64,000 nucleotides of DNA from assembly GCA_013396755.1 (NCBI GenBank), contig VWZF01005688.1:248001-312000 (forward strand), written 5' to 3'. Below, one piece after another: positions 26,316 through 38,105 of this stretch; position 1 is the stretch's first letter; the number at the start of each line of letters is the position of its first letter. The notes under the pieces are model-generated. The model made no database searches. It worked only from the letters and a program-made list of their open reading frames with translations, and was not told the DNA's origin. The DNA comes from Sclerurus mexicanus (Eukaryota > Chordata > Aves > Passeriformes > Furnariidae). The position numbers were made by a program, and so were the translations under genes.

Positions 26316-29300
26316 CCCCTATATGCTGTTAAAAATGTTCATTTTTGTAGGGAGAACCAATCCTTGCTGCCTACAGGCTAGATATTGACTTTAAATACAG
26401 CCCCAAGCAATGTGAAACACTGTGCTCTCACAAATAGCCTCAGGAAGCACTGACCCCAAAACATATCTCTGCAACACAATCCTTCCCCTGCTTCCTTTCT
26501 ACTCTGGACATCTGTGGCTCAGTGTTGGCTTATACCAGCAATACATTACTGCTTCTATCGCTTTGTTTTCAGCTATTCTGCTCCTTTAAGTGAGTCCGAC
26601 ATCTATTCCATGCCCCTCACTTCTTACTTTATGAAACGAAGAAGTACATGCAATGTTGTGCTGATGCTGGTCTGTTTCATTACTGCTTATGCACAGAAGA
26701 TGTCACAGCTGCAGTGCTGGAGTTAGGAGCTTTTACAGTAAAATTCTTCGTATAAAGAGTAAAGACAATAAGAGCAGAAAGAGCTGGGTTTGTTTAAAGT
26801 AGCTCGAGGAAGCTTGCCCTCTCAGTAGCAACACCATCTTGGCTTTGTCTGTAATCTAATGCTTGCACTGATGTTGAATTAACAGTATTAATTTTCTTAC
26901 TGCAGACAAGGTCACAGTGATCAAGTGACTTAAATAGGTTTATAATCCTGGGTACACTGACTTCATGCTTAATTTTTATTCCAGGCCATTTTTTCTAGAT
27001 ATCAAATACTCATGAAAAATCAATAGTCAAGCTCTTACTGTAGGTAATTTGAGATTTTTAGGAATATAGGTGAATCTCTTTGGTGTAATTTTAAGAAATT
27101 TGCTAAAAAATTTACTGGGACATCACTCACTCCACGGTTCACCACTCCTCGCCTCACCTACTAATATAGCTGTGGTTGAGGACAACATTTTACTTTCAGG
27201 ACCACATAAAAATTCTGAAGAGTGAAAGGAGTAGTAAAAAATGTGGGAGATACTTGCAGTGCAAAATCTTCACTGGCAATGTGAAATAAAGCTATATCTC
27301 TACTGATACAGGGGCTCACTGCTATACCACACATTGCTTACTTGTTGGGCCCATTGGTTGTTGAGAATGCCTAGTAAAAGCATCTGCAGCACAAATGGCT
27401 TGCACATATGGCTCCTTTCATGAACTTTTCCCTTAAAGTAAGACTGATTAGAGACCTCATTCTACTGATTAAATAAGTCTTAAATATTTAAATTGCTCTT
27501 CTCTTGCAGATAATCTAAAAAATCCAGATATTTCATTTAATATGTGTGTGTTTTACCCATAATATAATTACAGGCAGAAACTTATGTTCTGAAAAGTTAG
27601 AAAAGAATGCAGTTATTCCTGAAAAGTCCAATTCTCTTTCATGTACTATTGTACAAAAGTTATTGTTGAGGACCTGGGCACGTGAACAATCTATCCCAGG
27701 CCAAGATGAGGGGGATGTACATTTGATTCTGATACTATATGCGTATAGGTGGTTTTGGTCTGTCAGCATTGTATGGTAAAACCACTTCCTCATTTAACTT
27801 CTTGTAGTTAGGATAACTTTTTAACAAGCTTGTCTCAATAAGCTGTGAATACATTGGGAGACAAGGAAGGAAATGCGTAAGAAGCAGTGAGTGACCAGCA
27901 GAGAAGAACCTTCCCATGCATTCAAGTGAACTGATTGTCACTGCATTTCTTCCTCACTCTCTATTCATTATCTAAAAAAAACCAACCAAACAAAAAAAAA
28001 CCAAAAAAGGCAAAAGGTATTGGAAAAAAGTCAGGAAAGGGTTAAACCACTGAATTTGCTGTGCTGTAATTGATTTAGCAGAATAATCTTTCATGGCTAA
28101 CTTGTTATCTCCATGGTAAAGAAGAATCTGGTTTTTCTGTATCAAAAAGGCATAAGTATTGTGGGCCAAGTGGGCAAGTAAATTAAATATATTGGCACAG
28201 TGGACAGTGCAGCTGGAGAGAACAAATATGCCAAATTAGTGAAAGACTTGGAAGCAAGAGGATAACTTTTGAACGTTATATACCTGGAAAAGGGAGGCGA
28301 TGGTTTGAACACAAATGGAATGGAACATAAAACCTCTGGGACAACAGCACTGTGGACACTGCGGTTAGTTTGAACTCTATGGAGATAAGTTAAAAGAGAG
28401 TCAGAGTTGTATACAGAAAGTTTTGACACTGAAAATGTGAATTTTAGATACATGTTCTAGATGCCTGAGGGGAGTGGGACAGGGATGTCAAAGCTGCTTG
28501 CACTCAGGTAGTAGGAAGGTTAATGACATTATCAGAAATGAGAGAGTATATATAGTAGATGGAGTGTAATGGGTAATATATGTGCTTCAAATAAGACCAG
28601 ACTTGATATATTGGGAGGTGCCAACAAGATTGTTTGTGAGACAGCGGAAATGCAGGATAGCAGGATTAGAAAATTCTTCAAGTGGCCATCTGTAACAAAT
28701 GAAGATAATTATGAGGTGCCTTAGAGTGACACTTTGTGGTACTGTTTGAAGTCACACTTTCAGTCTTTGAGTCTTCCATCACTGTCCAAGAGTCAAAATC
28801 TCACCATTTGTACTCACTATGATGTCATCATGGTCAAAACTAATCGCTGGACTAAATATGCATGAAGATTAAAGACTTGCATGTAGTGTACACTCAGTAT
28901 TGTGTAAACCATAATACTAATAATAAAAGATACATATTATGACTGTTTTCCCCATTTATGTCACAAGCCCCCAAAACCTCAAAATTGCTCCCAAAAGCCA
29001 CAGGGCATGACATTGGTGTTCAAAGAAAGACAGGCTTTGAAGAAATTACATAATTCATCAAGATTTTGTGTCTTGAATCTTGTTGAAATAAGTTTAATTC
29101 TAAACCAGAATTAATTGCTGTGGTATGGAGTGTGACTTCTTTTTCTGAGGGTGGTGACATTTATTCCCTAGTAGTACATATTTTGCTTGGTATCTTTAAA
29201 CTTCATTAGTTTGTCACAGATTTTGCCATTGTACTTCAATACTTTGTTTATCTTTACTCATAAAATGCATGAACCATTTGCTTATTCTAAATGGTGGCAA

Positions 29301-29870
29301 ACAGGGAAATTAAATGAGCTAACATATTCACCTTTAGTTTAGCCACTGAACTTCAAAAAGAGTCTCAACTACTATCGGTTGATTTGTTGGATTAGACAAG
29401 TATTTGGGCATTAAATTCATCAAAACTAATCTGAATGCACAGAGATGTGGGGTTTTGTTTTCTATATTTTTTTCAGATTTTTTTTTTTTTTAGTGCTGCT
29501 ATTATAGTATCTAAGACACTATTAATTCATACAACATGTTCCTGTTATGCCTGAAACTGTAAATCTGCAGGTGGTCACTGCAGGTTGTTCCATGAAGTGT
29601 AATCCAAAACTGTATGAGTCCATCCTTATTGAAATGTGATGATCCTTGAGGGGGAAAATTGGTGCAATGTATTCCTTAGATTCTGTTTCTAACCTTTTGG
29701 GCTCCTTGCACATGATGAAAATTGAAGTATAGTTGCAATGTTTTTCAGTACAGCTTCTGTAAACTATACTGGTGTTCAAAACTAAAGCACTTGTCCTGGC
29801 AAGCCACATCTTTCAAAATAGCGTTTTGGAGCTGTTTTTGATGATTTTGCCTGGAGTGGAAGCAGAGATG
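26316..29870. other. Gene-free sequence up to the solo LTR
   Basis: Contains the A-rich tract at 27974-28015 and a T14 run near 29478. No gene, RNA gene or transposon recognised. Confidence 0.55.
27974..28015. repeat. A-rich low-complexity tract with CC interruptions
   Basis: A tract of A runs broken by CC pairs ('aaccaaccaaacaaaaaaaa' and on), simple sequence of the (AAACC)/(A)n type. Confidence 0.85.
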
Positions 29871-30443
29871 TGTGCTGGTTTTGGCTGGGGTAGAGTTAAT
29901 ATTCTTTGCAGTGGCTGTGTTTTGGATTTGTGCTGAACACAGGGATGATAATATAGAGATGTTTTTGTGATTGCTGCGCAGTGGTCCCATGGAACCAAGG
30001 CTTTTTCTGCTTCTCATACTGGTGAGGAGACTGGGGATGCATGGGAAACTGGGAGGAGAAACAGCTGGAACAGCTGACCTCCACTGACCAAAGGAATATT
30101 CCATACCACTTGATATCATGCTCAGCATACAAAGTGGGAGGAAGAAGGAGGAACAGGGAGACATTTGTAGTGATGATCTTTGTTGTCCCAAGCAGCCATT
30201 ATACACACAACGGAGTCCTGCTTTTCTGGGCATGGCTGAACACTGCCTGCCCATGGGAAGCAGTGAATTATTTCCTTGTTTTACTTGTGTGTGCAACCTT
30301 TGATGTCCCTGTTAAACTGTTTCTATCTCAATACATGGGTTTTCTAGCTTTTATCCTTTTGATTCTCTTCCCCATCTTGCTGGTGGGGGTGTGAGCAAGT
30401 GGCTGTGTGGTACTTGCTTGCTGTCTGGAGCTAAACCACAACA
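29871..30443 (+). mobile_element. Solo LTR of an ERVL-type endogenous retrovirus
   Basis: A near-complete long terminal repeat of about 573 bp in plus orientation. It starts 'tgtgctggttttggctgggg' and ends 'ggagctaaaccacaaca', which are the end sequences of the abundant avian ERVL-related LTR family; the family is recalled, not searched. Internal landmarks in order are 'gttttggatttgtgctgaac', 'aaaggaatattccatacca', 'tcatgctcagcatacaaag' (the promoter-proximal part), 'ctggagatggct'-like sequence near 30230, and 'gttaaactgtttctatctca' near the R/U5 border. The pentamer agatg lies at 29866-29870 and again at 30443-30447, consistent with a 5-bp target duplication that overlaps the terminal A. No internal retroviral sequence flanks it on either side, so it is a solo LTR left by LTR-LTR recombination. 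Long open frames on the minus strand here, including one of 183 codons, are antisense shadows. Confidence 0.93.
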
Positions 30444-31522
30444 GATGACAAACACCATGCATCTTGAAACCAAATTAATTGTGGAATATGTGGCATATTG
30501 TGAAATATCTGGCATAATGAATATAAGAACCTAGCTAAAGAGAACTTCACATTTTCAAGAAAAATATCTTTTGTAAAATAAAATTTAACAGTCTTACAAG
30601 CATGGGGAAGCAACCAAGCAGTTAAAATCTGCAGCATAATCTTTCTCCCCATCTTCCTAAAGAGAACTGCAAAACATTGGTAAGTTAAAAATTGATCTGT
30701 GTCCTAAACAGAAACTGGGATGGAAGAGCACAGTAATAAAGCAAAGAAAGAAATGCCCCAGGCTTTATGAAGAACAGCATGAAACTTCTGACACTAAAGC
30801 TAAGAACTGGAAAAATTGTTTGAAGCAGAGGAAGAACAAGTGAGGAAATATGAAAAAGGTGGGAAAGGCAGGTAGAAAGTTTAGTTTGTGTACCACTGAA
30901 ACTGATGCTTTATTTGGATGCCTACTGTTTGGGTTTTCCTTGGGCAAAAATAAGGCAGGTGTAAGTCAGCAACTCGTCTTTTTCTCATGTTAAAGGTCAG
31001 AAAAAATATACCAAATGTCATTTAGGACCTTCACTTATCTGAAACCCAATATTCATTGTTATCTTCTTCATAAAGGTTTCTATCAACTTTACTGTATTTT
31101 AATCATGTTCACAATATGTTGAATGCTGCTTTCATATGTAAATTTAGGATGAAGGAATGACTTATTGTAGTGTAAAGATCTATTTTTGTAAGTTTAAGAT
31201 TCTTGCAGGTTGCTGTACAAATATTAACCTTTGAAATAATTATCATGCTATTTTCATTATCTCTCAGGTATCCTAGGTACAAAATAATTTCACCATCATG
31301 GATGAAAAAAACTCACCAGTGGTATTTAATATTTCTGTATTTATATGAGTTCTCCAGAGTTTTTCAGAGAGATGGGTGCATGAGAAGAAGGAGAGTCTTC
31401 ATGAAAAGCACTATGTTGTCATTATCTGTGAAACTGATCAAGTTTGCTGTCTGAAAATAGGGGAAAAGCTGAAGATACCATATAAATAGGTTTTGTGCTA
31501 TGATGTGGTGGCTTTTTTGGGA

Positions 31523-31537
31523 TTTTTTTTTTTTTTT
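31523..31537. repeat. T15 homopolymer
   Basis: Fifteen consecutive T residues within 'ttttttggga(T15)gtaaatg'; simple low-complexity sequence. Confidence 0.85.
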
Positions 31538-32029
31538 GTAAATGTTTCCTATGATTTCTAAGTTTTCTGAAAGGTGTTATGGCAGCCCAAAATATCCCAT
31601 ATTTAAGTATGGATAAGTAGCAGTGAGTGTTTGCCTTGAAGCTGAAACAGAATGTTTTCTAAAGCAAAACCTGTTAAGAATGAAAGAAAATATGAGGTAA
31701 TTACATCCTAAAGCTTGCATACTGAACCCGAACTTTGTCTCAGACAATGCTAAGATCTCTCTATGTGTTATGAAATGTTATCTTGCTTATTGCTTTTAAT
31801 TGTTTCTTCAGCATGTGAATACAGAATGTAAATAGATATCAGTCGTATAATTTTTTCCTTTTTATTAAAAGGGTATCTGTGAAAGTGTATGGTAATTCCG
31901 CAGTGTTTAATATCCAGATTTCATACTGTCCTGGGAAGAGTCATGTTTTTGCTTCATAACCAGACAGTGTATGTTTTCAATAAAAACTTATTTAGGAAAG
32001 TACAACACATTCATCCTTGATATTTAAGC

Positions 32030-32250
32030 AAATTCACATTGCAGAATGATTAATTGCATTCAGCCTTTTCATCCACTTCTAATTTTTCAGGGGACATAAT
32101 TGGATGCAAATTGGCCAGTGTTAATCATTAGATACCACTAATTAAAAACAGAAGCTGTAGGTAATGGTATGATTATTGGTAGAAATAAATGAAGCTGATC
32201 AGGTAGCACTTTTCTTCAGGGACTCATGACTTGTGCCTGAGCCTCATTAA
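32030..32250. promoter_or_regulatory. Conserved-element-like block with octamer and homeodomain cores
   Basis: Motifs in order are TGATTAATTGCAT (32048-32060), an exact octamer ATGCAAAT (32104-32111) preceded by 'cataattgg', TTAATCATTAG (32121-32131) and CTAATTAA (32138-32145). The spacing of these cores within about 100 bp, with no repeat similarity and no open frame, is the strongest enhancer-like texture of the window together with 41.5-42.0 kb. Octamer sites bind POU proteins and TAAT cores bind homeodomain proteins. Activity, tissue and target are unknown. Confidence 0.35.
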
Positions 32251-32932
32251 ATTCCAACATGTGAAGGTGCCCTGCTGGTAGAGGCTGGTGGAGAGCTGTA
32301 TTTATAAATAACTTAAAAGTAGCATAGGAGGGCAGTGTCTCAAAAAAATGTGGAACATTCCTATGGCTCAAGGACTTAGCAGTTTAATACATTAGGAACT
32401 TTAGAAAAGCGATTTAATTGGGTGGAAACAGGTTTTGCATAACAAAAAGCCACTTGAAAGAGAAACTAAGGACATTTATTTTCTGGCAATCTTTCTGAAA
32501 CATACTGAAATGCCATATTCTGAAAATTTCATGTGTATATTTTGAAACCAAACAATTTATTTCATACTTTGTCTTTTAAAACTAAGGAGGCTTACTGAAA
32601 AAACTGTGATCTCTCATTTAAATCAATCACAGGGTCTTGTGCAGACATTCAGAGGAGATAGTTTCCTCATGAAGAATCATCTGATTGAATTTTTGAATTA
32701 CTTCTGAAATACAGTGACAGCAATCAGTTCAGTGATTTATTTTTTTTCCCCCATCAGAATAACCAAAGTTCATCAGGAACAAATGTTAGTAATAACTCCT
32801 TTTAGGGGATTCAGACAATGATGGAAAACACCACTCACATGATTCAAAATACTGATACCAAATAAAAGATAGTAATAGCAGGTACTGCATGCTGTTCAAT
32901 CTTTTGGACAGAATTTGTGAATTGGGTTTTTT

Positions 32933-32950
32933 GGGGGGCGGGGGGGGGGG
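32933..32950. repeat. G-run (G6 C G11)
   Basis: A guanine run broken by one C on the plus strand, preceded by T6. It can supply several G-triplets and therefore has G-quadruplex potential. It stands out in A+T-rich surroundings. Confidence 0.95.
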
Positions 32951-34695
32951 AGAAAGCCATGAATAAAAAAATTCTAATTTTCACTATTCCTTCCAATTCC
33001 TCACTGATGAAATATTCACCAGTGATGTCAGCACTGACAGGGATCCCTGTTTTCTGGATCATGCACAACTTCTGCCCACCAGCTTTGCTCTGGCACTGCT
33101 ACTCCAGAAAAGGGAAGGGGACAAGCATGACCTGACCATAGTCTTTTCCATCTGACAGCTGGAGTGAAGGACCTGCACAGCTGGCAGAGCACTAGCTCTT
33201 TGGAGGCAGAGACTGACGAAGGAACTGTAGCAACCAGAACTGGGACCTAAGCTTACTGCTGTGCATACCACAATTTTACACACAGGTACTACTTTTAGTC
33301 TTTTTGATAATGACTGCTGTTATATAGACTTAGAATTGCAACTACTACTGTGGTATCAACATATTATCACCACTTATCCCTAAACATAAATGATGGCTGG
33401 AGCATTAAAAAAAAGAGTTATACTGAAAATAAATATTTTAAATTCAATTGTTACAGTTTTAATTGCATAAAGTTTATCATACAGAGTGAGTCAGATATTT
33501 ACAGAAATAACTTCTTGTGTCTGAAAGAAGTATGCAGGAAATTCATCAGATCTGAACAAATACTGGGTTAGTGCCAGCATTACTGAAAAAAATGCACAGA
33601 AGATAAATGTAAGTAGTTTCTAGGACTAGGATCAAACCACAAAAGTGTATTTTTACATTGCATAACTGCTGGATTCACAAAATAGAGGCCATCAGAAATA
33701 CAACTCTCTGCATACCACTATATCTGACCTCAAAATAGTGGGATTGCTTCATAAGGAAAGTCCAATTAAGCTTGTTAAAGTAATCTTGCTTCTAACACTA
33801 ATGAAGTTCATAAAAAGTGAATAAAATTTTACTGAACTGTATAGATATATGGGGGACTTTTATATATGATTGTGAAGCCTAGTGAATACATAATCAAGGT
33901 ATTTTTAAGAGATAATGCTGTCCTCTGAAACAGTCAGTAGAGCAGCTAGATGGAAATTTCTACATTTGAATTGTCAATTGTAAATCCAATGTCTAAATGT
34001 TCTTGTAAAAAAAGATGGTCTGAAAAGAAAAGTATGTGTTCAATGGGACACTAACAGAATAATTGGAAAGTAGATATGAATAGGTCTATTGGATGAGTGA
34101 GGAAATAGTTGCAAGGAGATACTTGCCTACTGCAATATTACAAATTAAATAAGCAGTCTTATTTCAAATTGCTCCTTCCATCTGAATATTTCATGGTTAC
34201 AAGCATTTTGTGGTTACAGTATTATTTATTGGCAACTATCTTGAGAATGGTCTAGGAGTTACCATGAGCTGTAAGTAAGCACAAACTAAGAGTATCATTT
34301 TGAAGGGCTGTGTGTAAGTAAGATTTTAGCTACAGGGGATGGTGTCCTGTTTTGGCCTCAGTTCTGTGCAAGAGATAGACTAATTAAGGAGAACTGAGAA
34401 GAGAAGAGCAGTAAAAATGAGCAGAGGTTAAGAAGATATCAGTGGCCTGGAAAGACTTGAAAAAGAAGAGGGAACAGGTGACAGTCTCTAAGTCTTCAGG
34501 TGTTAACAGGGTTGTGACAAAGAAACAATAGGTAGAGAACTAGAAAACTGATAAAGTAGTGGGTTTTCACTTCACAAGAATGTTTACATGATAGAGAACT
34601 CCTTTCTCCAATAAAGAGTTAAAATACAGTGTTCTCCTGCACTGGAGATCTTTGGGAGCAGGTTAGCAGGTTGCATCTTTCAGGGATGACATAGG

Positions 34696-34721
34696 TATTA
34701 TATATATAATATATATATATA
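34696..34721. repeat. AT-rich microsatellite, self-complementary
   Basis: A run of TA/AT dinucleotides ('tattatatatataatatata' and on) with one phase slip. It is self-complementary and could extrude as a hairpin, but is short. Confidence 0.9.
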
Positions 34722-35680
34722 GTCTTAAAGCAAGGGACTGAATTAGGTCAGATTGTGCTAGTGTGGCTATTGATGGTCTTTATGACATCTGGAAATAGTT
34801 CAGAAAAATGACTGTACAACACAGAATCTGTATTGAACATCTTCAGTATGGCAACATAAATATGGCTGTATGAACTAGGAAATTTGACAATGGGGAAGGC
34901 CAAAAGTCATCAATATTTAGATTTTAGGTCAGTATGAATTCAATTGTAATAAAAACAAGTGTCTACCTGTTGATAAAAAAATGAACAAATTAGAGGTCTA
35001 ATAACCTGCCATAGTGAATAGACATGTTGTTGCAATTCAAAAGATGTTTATAATGTGATCTCACCATGAGGCCTGCTAGTAGATTTTGCCATGGGAAGTA
35101 CACCAAAATAGAAAGGAAGCATTAACACACAAAAAAGAAGAAACCTCTGTCCTCTTTATTCTTCCCAGCAAGTCTATCAATTAAGCTCTGCCCATAGAAA
35201 GACTTCTCTGTCTGTGAAGAAAATGAGTTTTCAGTTTAAGTTTCATTCCAAGTTAAAGACAGTAAGTAAAAATCCACTGTTGATATCAATACTGATCAAT
35301 TCTTCAACATGTGAACTCACTACTGTCAATGTAACAAAACATTTTTGGTGTAAACAAAATGTGTGTTTTATATCGACATGATCAGTGTAACAGCTGTCAC
35401 TTTGCAGGTGACAGTCTATAGCTAAACAGGCTAGTGAGTCAACCCATCATCAATGGAAAGGCTTCCACTGGCTTAGTGAAGCTTCATCAGCTGTCATCAT
35501 AACAAATGTTCTTGACCTGTACATTCAGAAAAGTGAAATAATGAACACTGATAAAAATCCTTCAAACACATCTGGGCTGTTTCCATTGTACAAAAGAGTT
35601 ATTATATGGAGAATGTTTCTCTGAAACACTGCCAGTCTGCACCTACCAAGCTGGGAAAGGCTTTTGCTTAGAGAAGTCCT

Positions 35681-35696
35681 AAAAAAAAAAAAAAAA
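35681..35696. repeat. A16 homopolymer
   Basis: Sixteen consecutive A residues between 'gaagtcct' and 'ggaaattag'. I looked upstream for a retroposed gene body or a poly-A signal and saw neither, so a simple homopolymer is the plain reading. Confidence 0.9.
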
Positions 35697-37689
35697 GGAA
35701 ATTAGTAATTCCTTTTGTTGTGAGATCATCAAAAAGGTGGACAAAGTCATGTGTTTAGTTTTCCAAGCAGGAACACGGGTAAATTCCATGCTGACTGTAT
35801 GAGGAATTCATAAACTTACTTTATCTGTGTTTGCTCTGGATTCTGTAGCTGTGCTGAACACAAGCATTATTGAGTGCTCATGACTGTCACTCAAGATGCA
35901 TTTCAGATCTCTGTTGCTTCTATGACATATGACTCTCTCTAATAATAAAAAAAAGGAAGTAATTAATCCTTATTTTTGTGGTATTAATTTTACATTGTTT
36001 TTCTGTAACTGTGAAGAACACTATTCTGGGTTTTATGGGTGATTACTAATATTCACTAAAGTTTATTTGCTTGTAGTTTTCTAGAATGGACTGCCAATTT
36101 CGTGTCAGCTGTGCCTTTACACTGAGTAAGATAGTATTCTCTTTCTCAATGGCCAGCAGCTTGTATGATCTTGTGTGCTCAGCATCTCTGAGTTTTTCTG
36201 TAGAAAGCTGCAGTGACAGTGTTGGTGGCTTGAAACATTTAACACCACTTGGGTGTGATGCGTGCCTTTCTCCGCCTTTCTGCTATTGCTTAAGAATCAT
36301 GAAGATGTGTTAAAAGTGGCATTGTCTTAAATGGCCTACCTTGTCTTACTGTGACCTAAAAGTTGATGCATGTTGTTCAGCAGCAGGTGTGATTGAATTC
36401 ATCATGCACTTAATGGAGGCTTTATTTTCATTTTGGCAATTGCTAAAAGAAGAATTCATTTTTTTGAGCTCATATCGTTAGTGTTTCAATCAGCATTTCA
36501 GACTTGTTCAGCCACAAGATGGGAGAAAAAGATGGTTCCAGTGTCTTATGCCGAACATAATTTTTTCTTCTTCTCCTTCCACTTCCATCAGTACTTGTCT
36601 TTATCACAAACTGCACTGAAAGGCTTTTTTCTGACATTGCAATGGCTCAGGTCAAAAGAAAGTGCAGGAGCAAAAGAGCTATGGAAAAGCACTAAAACCC
36701 TGAAGGGACCAGAAGCTGAGATCTTGGTGTGTGAGTCCTGCAGGTCCTGCTTTCAGTTGGCTCTCTGCATTATTCCTCTCTATACCTAAACCAAGGAGAG
36801 GGAGAAAGAAGTGAGTAGGTTATTTTCCTGAAAATTCTTGTTATTAACGTATTTGTAGTTGTATAATGTGACTGGTGAATGTAAGTGTTGATGGACTTAA
36901 GTTGAAAGCATGTATTAAAAGAGGAAAAAATGTGGGGCAACAGAATGCAAGTGTCAAAATACATCTTCAAGTAAATGCACCTAGCACATCTATGTTAGTA
37001 GTCCACTATGTAATTTGAACTGACTCAAAATGAGAGATTACTGCTTATTAAGTTAAAATCACATTATGTTTAAAAGCTTGGATCTTTTGATACTGCAAAT
37101 GATAATCTCAATATTGCACAATCTCTAGCCCTTCCAATTTTGTGAAAATTTCATGCCTTTGAAGTGCAAATAGTGGTGATTTCTTTGTTTTATGCACAGT
37201 AATTAAAACAGGGCTTCTTTGCCCTGCTATATGTATATCCTCTGTTTAATCTTTCAGCAAATCTGTTTTACTGCAATAGCCTTGTAATTGGGAATTTGTG
37301 CTTATCTACCCCATGCCCTTTTTCTTCTTTTTTGAAGATTGTAATTTTCAATGTTTGAGATTGTTTTAGTGCATTGAAGTTTGTATCTATGGACAAATAT
37401 GAGCCTGAATTTTCTGGCTTTAAAAAAGCAGGTTTTTGAACTATATTAAACACTTATAATATTAAATGTACATCATTATTAAATGCTCAATATATGCTGT
37501 CTTAATCAGCAGAAAGTGGATACCCCAGGTGTCCTGTTCTGATTTTCAGTAAATTGCTGTTTAAGCTCCTGTAGATTTCATACTTTCTACAGATATAATA
37601 CCAAGTGAAATATTTAATGAGATTAAGTAAATTCATTTCTTTTTCTTTTGTTTATTTTTTTTTTAAAACAAACTCCCTTTCTTTTAGAT

Positions 37690-38105
37690 GTCAGCAAAAT
37701 TAAGTTAGCTGTATCTAATTTCAGACATGAACCAGCACGGCCTATTTTCCATACAAATTTAATCCAGTGTATTGTATATTATCCATGACTCAGGGCAGCA
37801 TAACAAAAAAAGCCATCAAAGATTTCCATTATGAATAAAATAGCTGCTAGATAAGATAAATATTCAAGACAGATGATAGCGGAAATTAAAATTTTATAAT
37901 TGGCCCTCTACAATTAAATTCTAAATTGAGAGAGTTTCTTCTCATTCCATCTATTCTTCATAGACACTATTTATTACATCCTTGTGTAACTTGTAGAGGG
38001 GAAAATTCATTAAAGGTACTGGTTTTTTAGAAGGATTATTATGATGCAAATTGCCTCTTGTAGTGTGCTGCTAAGAAAGAAGTTAATTAGAGGAAGAATG
38101 GCCAG
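37690..38105. promoter_or_regulatory. Conserved-element-like block with octamer core
   Basis: About 400 bp of repeat-free sequence. It includes 'caaatttaatccagtgt' near 37755, 'ccattatgaataaaatagct' near 37826, 'ggaaattaaaattttataat' at 37881-37900, an exact octamer ATGCAAAT at 38044-38051 followed by 'tgcc', and 'agttaattagagg' near 38080. The texture matches a conserved enhancer; no coding potential. Confidence 0.33.

Larger units (their letters stand above)
32251..37689. other. Gene-free sequence
   Basis: Contains the G-run at 32933, the AT repeat at 34696 and A16 at 35681. A G+C-richer patch at about 33060-33260 is unexplained. The 118-codon plus-strand frame at 36433-36789 has no recognised domain. 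Confidence 0.55.

Noticed and set aside
29745..30296. 183-codon minus-strand open frame
   Set aside because: It is antisense to the solo ERVL-type LTR; length reflects the G+C-richer LTR sequence, not a gene.
35641..35696. A16 as the tail of a processed pseudogene
   Set aside because: No gene body or poly-A signal is recognisable upstream.
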